Assembly: GCA_032622095.1 (NCBI GenBank)
Contig: CP136062.1
Coordinates: forward strand, 197,291,887-197,355,886
From: Siphonodentalium dalli
Lineage: Eukaryota; Mollusca; Scaphopoda; Gadilida; Siphonodentaliidae
Direction of reading: 5' to 3'
Length of the DNA stretch: 64,000 nt
In this document: positions 57,719 to 64,000 of the stretch, piece by piece
How positions within the stretch are numbered: position 1 is the first letter of the stretch
Layout of the letters: each line of letters opens with the position of its first letter
Position numbers and translations under genes: made by a program
Notes under the pieces: model-generated
What the model was told of the DNA's origin: nothing
The model's database searches: none
The model's input: only the letters and a program-made list of their open reading frames with translations

Positions 57719-57744
57719 TTAACCCTTGGCACTGAAAGAGTTAA
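57719..57744. mobile_element. 26-bp minimal TTAA element or footprint
   Basis: TTAACCCTTGGCACTGAAAG AGTTAA has TTAA at both ends, with CCCTTGGCACTGAAAGAG between them. CCTT and AAAG..AG echo left and right TTAA-element termini fused with almost no interior. It could be a deletion relic or chance. Confidence 0.3.
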
Positions 57745-58549
57745 GACAGACAGCCGCGTGGTAGTTTAAATGTCAAAATAGGTTGAACAGTTATATATGA
57801 AGTTACCTTGAAATGTCTCTGTACAGGGACATGTGTGGAGCCGTGAATTAACCACCATAACCTGGGGGATATTACCGTCACTATATACTGACGTGTTTAA
57901 AAATTAATTAACAATTACAATATATACGGCAAGTCGTCCTTATCGTGTTGGAATTCCGTCAAAAGGCGGATATACTTCGGGGCACAGTTCAGACGGCTGT
58001 GCGAGTGTTAGGAGCGCCCACCAAACAGTGCATATTTCACAACCAGAGCTAATCCGTAATAGATCCAAGATTTATGTGTCTCACAAATGATATTTAGATG
58101 AACAGATTTGGGCAACGATCTGGAAGGACAATTTCAGAGCACCTCTCCAGTTGCTGGTTCGTATGGAGACCAGACAATATGTATACGAACATTCAGCAGT
58201 CACACGAGATAGACTATAAAATATATAGACGAGACAATATAATCTACCAATTTAGACATGTGATTTGTGCCCCGATTGATCTATTCTCGGTATTCAATCT
58301 CTAGTTACAGTCTGCAAAGATGGTGCGATAAACAAAACATCCAACACCGTGGCGATTATTTTTGGGAAAGTGATTCATGGTGTAATCAACATGGGGCTGC
58401 AGTTTTATCCACACCTCACTATATACGCTCAATTCAATTAGTTTATTATGATCGTCATGTTGAGACATTACATATATATGGATATAATATACAATTTTAT
58501 ATTTCAACACAGGTACATACATGTATATATTATAGCATACTAATAGAAG
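57745..58549. other. Unassigned DNA
   Basis: No supported feature. Confidence 0.35.
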
Positions 58550-58930
58550 ATAGAATGGGAGGTCGGTATTTTGGTCGTTTAAATTGGCCAAGTTGGGTGG
58601 TAATAAGCCTGAGGCGGACCTAAATATTTCTAGGACATTCTTAATAAAAACTGATAGATTTTTAAGTGTTAGGTCTCTGGTAGTAATAGGTTTCAGGTAT
58701 TTTATTATAATTTCATTAAGTTCCCTCATTTCAGTACCACGTGATATTCGTCGCCGATTTCAAGATTACATAGTGTGCAAATTCGGTCTGAGTAATCCGT
58801 ATTTGTCCAAGTGCCATGTTCTTTTAGGAATTTGTGGTATCTTGTCCGGAAGGCCAGACTATAAGTAACTGCTCTGTTATCATGTAGGGTTAGGTAATTC
58901 TCTGTTTCAAAGTTCGGCTTTATAATCCGA
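58550..58930 (-). pseudogene. LINE C-terminal fragment with zinc-binding motif
   Basis: The minus strand reads YLTLHDNRAVTYSLAFRTRY, then ICTLCNLEIGDEYHVVL followed by K-C, the CxxC..GDExHxxxxC motif at the end of many invertebrate LINE polymerases. After a frameshift near 58725 it continues with IKYLKPITTRDLTLKN and LSVFIKNVLEIF, the usual Y-L-x-P..F-I motif, and stops in low-complexity sequence. The RT core is absent. It resembles the C-terminus of the 31.7-34.1 kb LINE in layout but not in detailed sequence. Confidence 0.75.
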
Positions 58931-59399
58931 AAAAATGCTTACTTGCTTGATTTCGATATTGTGATCCACCATTCTTGTATGTATATGAATCACCGCGACA
59001 CACAACGGATCACGGCGAACTTTCTATGCAATATATACTCGCGAAAATATGCACATAATCGACCCATAATGTTAAACAATCAACAAAGAGAACCACAAAA
59101 CCAAATTTCGTCGATTTTCAGATCATAGAAGAATTTGGAAATTGTTGTAACATCATGGTAATACACCCGTGCCGGAAAGATACTTTGGGCTCCAAATTTA
59201 GCTCTTGGTATACTTTAGCAAAAACCGGATACGTCATTGAATATCCGTTCGGTATTGTAGGGAAAATCTCACACAAAGGCCGGCGAATATTTTATTATGA
59301 AATTCAAGCAAATTCCAAACACTAATCAACATATATTAGGAGTGTACCATGCCTGGTGTTATCGACTTAGTGGCCACGTTGTTCCGGTCGGTATCTTCT
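58931..59399. other. Unassigned; trace of repeat D at 59035
   Basis: CTCGCGAAAATATGCACATA ATCGACC at about 59038 matches the end of repeat D. Nothing else is supported. Confidence 0.4.
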
Positions 59400-59775
59400 C
59401 TGTTCACTGAATTTACAACATATTCTCGCTCAAATACGCACATAATCGGCATACACTGTGAAATAGGTACATATTGTGATTATTTTATTTGAAATAAGCA
59501 GATAATGGAACCATATCCGTTATTTCGCTTATCGCGCGGGCCACAGTGAAAACGAATGTTAAAGAGCGTACACCTGAAAAGTCGTGAGTTAGCTTATTTG
59601 TGTCATTGTCCGCACGTCATTACCTTAGCATCGCATGATTGTGAGTCGATAATGTGAGTAAAATGCTCTCATTTTCAGCACATTTTCGACTAAAAATGAG
59701 GCAATTTTAAGCATATTATCTGCCTAAATAAAAGTTCTATTATAAGCAGATAATGTGCGGGTTTATGGGAGAATA
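59400..59775. repeat. ~380-bp dispersed repeat D, inverted copy
   Basis: CGCTCAAATACGCACATAATCG, AAATAAGCAGATAATGG, GGCCACAGTGAAAA, AGCGTACACCTGAAAAGTCG, GTGTCATTGTCC and GCAGATAATGTGCGGGTTTA mirror 47440-47830. Confidence 0.8.
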
Positions 59776-62115
59776 GGCTTGAATTGCATTTGCGGAGTTA
59801 TACCAACGTTAAGTCGTGTTCTCGAGACGTAGGCATAATACGGGTACATCTGGTAATTCTCCTGATTATAAATATATCAATGATCGATCATTGTCGTTTA
59901 ATTGGGATGCTTCGATTGACTTATGTAACCGTTACCTCACAATTGAGCGTTGGTCTCCACGATTACAACGTAATCACGTGATACTACGGGGTTTCATTGT
60001 TCGGTGTCTTCCGTGGAGGCGGTCGACGCCGCAGTATGTTATCTGGTACAGCCGTCGCGCGTCGGACATTCCCGATTCTAGAGGATTACTGCTCTATTGA
60101 CGGAATAATGGTCGTTATTTGGACATCGGATGTGCTATATATTATCGGAATGTCTGCTGTTGGTCAAGCCGGTAGGACGCGTCCCAGCTGCGACTTTGGT
60201 CGATCAGGCGGGATATAACTCGGGAAATAATTTATTAGTTTTCCGTTCGCAGGTTACATCTTGAGAATTGCTATCACAAGGAATGTTCAGTGCGTCCTTT
60301 TTGGGATATCGAGCGGTCGTTGACATTACAATTCTCGTTATTAATATATCATTAACCGAGCATTGCCGTTTAATTGGGAAGCTTTTGTAGTCTTATGGAA
60401 TCGTTCTCTCACAATTGAGCGTTGATCTGCGCAATTATAACGTAATCACGTGATACCGCGGGGTTCATTGCTGGATGTCTTCGGCGACTCCGGTCGGCGG
60501 CACAGTCTGTTATCTTACTCGGCCGTCGCCTATCGGACATCCCCGATTCTGGGGGATTAATGCTCAATTAGCGGAATAATATCTCGTTATTTGGACACCG
60601 GATGCACTATATACATGTATATATTTATATATCTATATACACTATATATATCATTAATTTCCTCCATTAAGGAAGAATTTATACTGGCAGCTCGGGACAT
60701 TATTTAATAATTAGTTCGCGGGTTGCATACACTGTATTAAGCATGGTTTTCAAGCGGAAATGTTACTTTTCTGGATATCTTCATAGTCATTGTTTACTTT
60801 ACAATATGCACTCATTGTTATTATAGTTACTCACTGTTACATTAGTGCTGCTAACATACTACCACGAGGGATCTTATTTATTCGGGGGTGAATATAAATA
60901 GCAATAAACATGTACGTGTATGTCATCAATTAGACGATATTAAGATATGTTCAGGGTTTCCGCCCTTTATCTACGACAATATAATTGTTTAAATTAAGCC
61001 CAATTTAATATCAAGGGCCTCACTGAAAACAAATGGCAAAAATAGTAGTCTTATTTGGATATCAATTTCAGCATTACCTTCAAATACAACATTAATTTTA
61101 GTATTGCATTATCTTCGAATTTTTATTTGTCCTGCCTGTCCACATTGTTCCACCATACGGTGTCCTCTCTACTCAAACACCTGAGTTTTAGCATGAAGTT
61201 ATATTACCATGGAAATAACGGATTCCCAACAAGCAGGACGACTGCCACTCGGGTGCACATTGCAATTCTCTGTATTAATATATCATTGACCAATCATTGC
61301 CGTTCAATTGAGAAGCTTCTGTAGACTTATGGGATCGTTATCTCACAACCGAGCGCCGATCTCCGCGATTATAACGTAATCACGAGATATCACGGGGTTC
61401 ATTGCTGGATTTCACGGCGGTGGACGCCGCAGTCTGTTATCTTACTCGGTCGTCGCGTGTCGGACATCCCCGATTCCAGAGGATTACTGCTCAATCAGCG
61501 GAATAATCGCTCGTTATTTGCACATCGGATGTACTATGTATTTATCGGAAGGTCTGTGGTTCGCCAAGCTGGGAGGGAAGATGTTCCTGCTGTCTTTGAC
61601 AAATTAAGTGGGATAAAACACACAACTCGGGTATAATAGTTCTTCGTTCGCTGGCACATCTTAATCATTGTTATCACTCCTTGAGTTCTACGTGTATAAT
61701 TTGTGATTGTAGAATGATCGTTTCCATTGAAGGACTATGTCGTTGTTTCTCTCCTCAGTGCCATTGACACTCCATAACAATTTATTTTGGGTGAATATAA
61801 ATAATAATATTGCTCACCATGAGGTAGTATAAGGTCAGTATTCCTACTTAAAGACGTAGTCACCCAAAATGACTCGGTCTTGTTTCATATTGAATTTTAA
61901 ATCGCCAATTGCAAAGAATTACTGCTCAATTGACGGCATAATCGCTCGTTATTTGGACATCGGATGCACTATACTATCCGAGTGGCAGTGGTTGGTCCAT
62001 TTGGTAGGACGTTCCAGTTGCGACTTAAGTCGATTAGGCGGGCTAGAACACATACATCGGGACGTACCATGGTTCTTCGTTCGCGTGCTACATCTTAATT
62101 ACGATTACCACGATA
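59776..62115. repeat. Diverged four-copy repeat array
   Basis: Full units at about 59840-60270, 60320-60740 and 61255-61690 and a partial unit at 61900-62110 share AATATATCA, GANCGNTCATTGNCGTTNAATTG, CTCACAATTGAGCG, ACGTAATCACGTGATA, CGGACATTCCCGATTC, GGATTACTGCTCAATTGACG GNATAATNGCTCGTTATTTG GACATCGGATG. The GAATAAT..CGTTATTTG marker lies at about 60102, 60582, 61503 and 61937. No unit keeps an open frame, so it is non-coding. Confidence 0.85.
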
Positions 62116-62639
62116 ATAATTCAGGATGTACTTTGGAATACTTTAAAGTTATTGTTTGCCACTCAATCACAAGGGATCTTTAATTCGTTGAGGTGAATGT
62201 AAATAATATTATGGTTCAACATAAGCCAGTAAGGTAAGTATTATTAATCGAAAATGGATCGTTTAGTACTTCTACTTCGTATCGTGTACCGTATATAATT
62301 AAATGTGTAAGTGTGGATATCGAGTTATACTCACGGTGACGAATTTCAACCGATTTTTCGATAATCGGCTGAAAAATACTTTAGGAATAAACAAATCTTA
62401 AACTTTAAATAAAGTTGATGTTAGTTCATATCCCAACATTTTAAGTACCTTCTTACTGCACTTTCGTAACACAAGCGCTACAGTAGTGCTGACTTAAGAA
62501 AGTACGTGTATACTCTTTCCTCTATGATTGTGGACAAGTTGTGTTGTCTCACCTGTAATGTATTCTGGAAACACAGAAACGCCAAATATCTCATTAGTAA
62601 CATAAACTACCAAGATGAGTTGCTCGGGTTTATGTTCGT
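62116..62639. other. Unassigned DNA
   Basis: No supported feature. Confidence 0.35.
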
Positions 62640-63038
62640 TTAACCCTTTACCCAACAGAACGGCCCTGTGCCAATGCATTCTCTTATATATGCGAGTCGA
62701 CCATAGGTCGTCTCGCATATATAAGAGAATGCATTGGCTTAACACATATTAAAAATGATAAAATTGTCAAAGAATGTAGAAAAAAATTATAAAATTGTTA
62801 AAGAATTATTTTTTAAGCCAATGCATTCTCTTATATATGCGAGGCGACCTATGGTCGACTCGCATATATAAGAGAATGCATTGGCACAGGGCATAACTGT
62901 AACCATCACAATGTGGTCAATGAGCCGGTTTCAATGATATCCACATTTGTATGGTTTTATTGAGACAGACCCAAGATAATTTAGGCTGTTGAAGCTTTAT
63001 TTGGGCGTTTTTGGCCGGTTTGTTGGGTAAAGGGTTAA
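62640..63038 (+). mobile_element. TTAA-flanked piggyBac-like MITE with twin hairpins, copy 5
   Basis: TTAA lies at 62640-62643 and 63035-63038 with termini CCCTTTACCCAACAGAACGG and CCGGTTTGTTGGGTAAAGGG. Hairpins are at 62670-62738 and 62817-62885, again mutually inverted. The first hairpin has T/T at the usual mismatch instead of T/C. The spacer carries a short internal duplication of AAAATTGTTAAAGAAT. Confidence 0.9.
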
Positions 63039-63930
63039 AATCGATATCTCACTCGTATCCATCCCATATCAGGCCCGTGCAAACTATGATAGCGATGATA
63101 TTATATTGGTTTATGATATGGGCCCCATGATAAAAAAACCCCAAATTATTGTAATGTCAGCGTTCCTTTGTAAGTTACTAATGCTGAATGGGGCCACCCT
63201 CACCTGAAAAAGGGTGAACATGGTTCTCTGTCGGTGCTGAGTTATGTCAGCTGTCTTAGATATATGGCGCCCACCAGCAGTTTGTTTTCAGTTCATTTTA
63301 ATTTCGTTGGAACGAAACAATTATTCTCTAAAGGAAATCATGACAGACTCGAAACAAACGTCCTTTCAAGACATGTGGACATTTTCAAAGCCCGCGCGTG
63401 TACCCTTCATCACTTTTTTATGAGTGACCCCTTCAGCGTTACTAATTTTGTGATTCAAAATTTCAGTTTTATAGTATTCGACTGAATATCAACACGTGTA
63501 TTTCTTTCATTGTTGGTTTTAACTCAGCATATGTCCATATCTCTTAATTTACAAATGCACATCCTATATATAATTTCGGCGAGACATGTATTTACTGGAA
63601 TTCACTTTGAAAGGAAACTCTTTGTATTTGGGAGAGAAAGAAGGGTCGGAATGTTCCATCTGTTGATGTAGATCTTAGTCTGGTGATATAAGAAGTCGCC
63701 AACACTATTAACTTATCGAGGTTTATAACCCTCGACAGCTGCGCGGCTGTAATCATTGTATTTCTATTGTTATATTATAGGGCCGAGGTGAGTAGTGTTA
63801 TCGTCGTTATCGTAACAGTTGTAATAATAATTTATTTATGAGGGGGGACGTAGTATTGTCGCGAGAATGTAATATGGCTGTATGGTTTGGTCATCGTGAT
63901 CAACGCGCTTCTCTATGCTAGTTTATGGAA
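63039..63930. other. Unassigned DNA
   Basis: No supported feature; an 83-codon frame at 63234-63485 is unrecognised. Confidence 0.35.
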
Positions 63931-64000
63931 GTGGTAGCCCCAGTGGTTAGAGTGTCGGACTTGTAATGGTATCAACGCACCGGCACGAGTTCGCGCCCCG
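63931..64000 (+). mobile_element. tRNA-derived SINE head, cut by the window end
   Basis: GTGGTAGCCCCAGTGGTTAG AGTGTCGGACTTGTAATGG resembles a tRNA D-arm and anticodon arm with box A. GAGTTCGCGCCCC at 63986-63998 resembles box B. The sequence stops at the window edge, so body and tail cannot be judged and a tRNA relic cannot be excluded. Confidence 0.55.

Overview
This window looks like intergenic or accessory DNA from an animal genome, most plausibly a marine invertebrate (a mollusc or another lophotrochozoan; the clade is inferred, not proven). It is AT-rich and almost free of long open frames. It is packed with non-LTR retrotransposon relics, tRNA-derived SINE heads, DNA-transposon MITEs, fold-back palindromes and tandem repeats. 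I found no convincing host protein-coding gene, no rRNA and no CRISPR. The few stretches with recognisable protein homology are broken transposon genes.

Layout. 0.5-3.4 kb: two interleaved degenerate repeat families. 4.3-4.8 kb: a composite 22/31-bp minisatellite. 6.0-6.4 kb: the first of a family of TTAA-flanked MITEs. 9.8-18.9 kb: diverged local duplications, a LINE 3' fragment at 11.5 kb, a SINE at 16.9 kb and a ~155-bp repeat array at 17.8 kb. 21.8-29.2 kb: three more TTAA MITEs, a hAT-like MITE with a perfect 8-bp target duplication, and a Tc1/mariner-like MITE. 31.7-34.1 kb (minus): a frameshifted LINE reverse transcriptase. 35.3-36.7 kb (plus): a nearly intact Crypton-type tyrosine recombinase with one frameshift and one stop. 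39.5-44.1 kb: an ~846-bp tandem duplication with an older third copy. 50.4-52.3 kb: a structure with ~70-bp inverted ends. 52.8-56.0 kb: a TTAA MITE into which a Ty3/gypsy element was inserted. That gypsy element lost its protease-RT-RNaseH block and was then interrupted by a (TATC)n-tailed non-LTR insertion. 57-64 kb: a second Tc1-like MITE, a LINE fragment, a diverged 4-copy array, another TTAA MITE and a SINE head at the window end.

The most distinctive signal is a 69-nt near-perfect hairpin. It has 27-bp arms, one conserved mismatch, a 5-bp inner stem and a 3-nt loop, and occurs in seven TTAA-flanked elements. Five share one terminal inverted repeat (CCCTTTACCCAACA) and carry the hairpin twice, the second copy as the reverse complement of the first. 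Two others have different termini (CCCTTTGAGTGCC and CCCTTTCATGA) yet carry the same hairpin. In the CCCTTTCATGA element the inner stem has a different sequence, but its pairing is kept by compensating changes. This suggests a conserved structural module shared among distinct piggyBac-like non-autonomous elements. It could be a transposase-binding site, a structured RNA, or a palindromic parasite of these elements.
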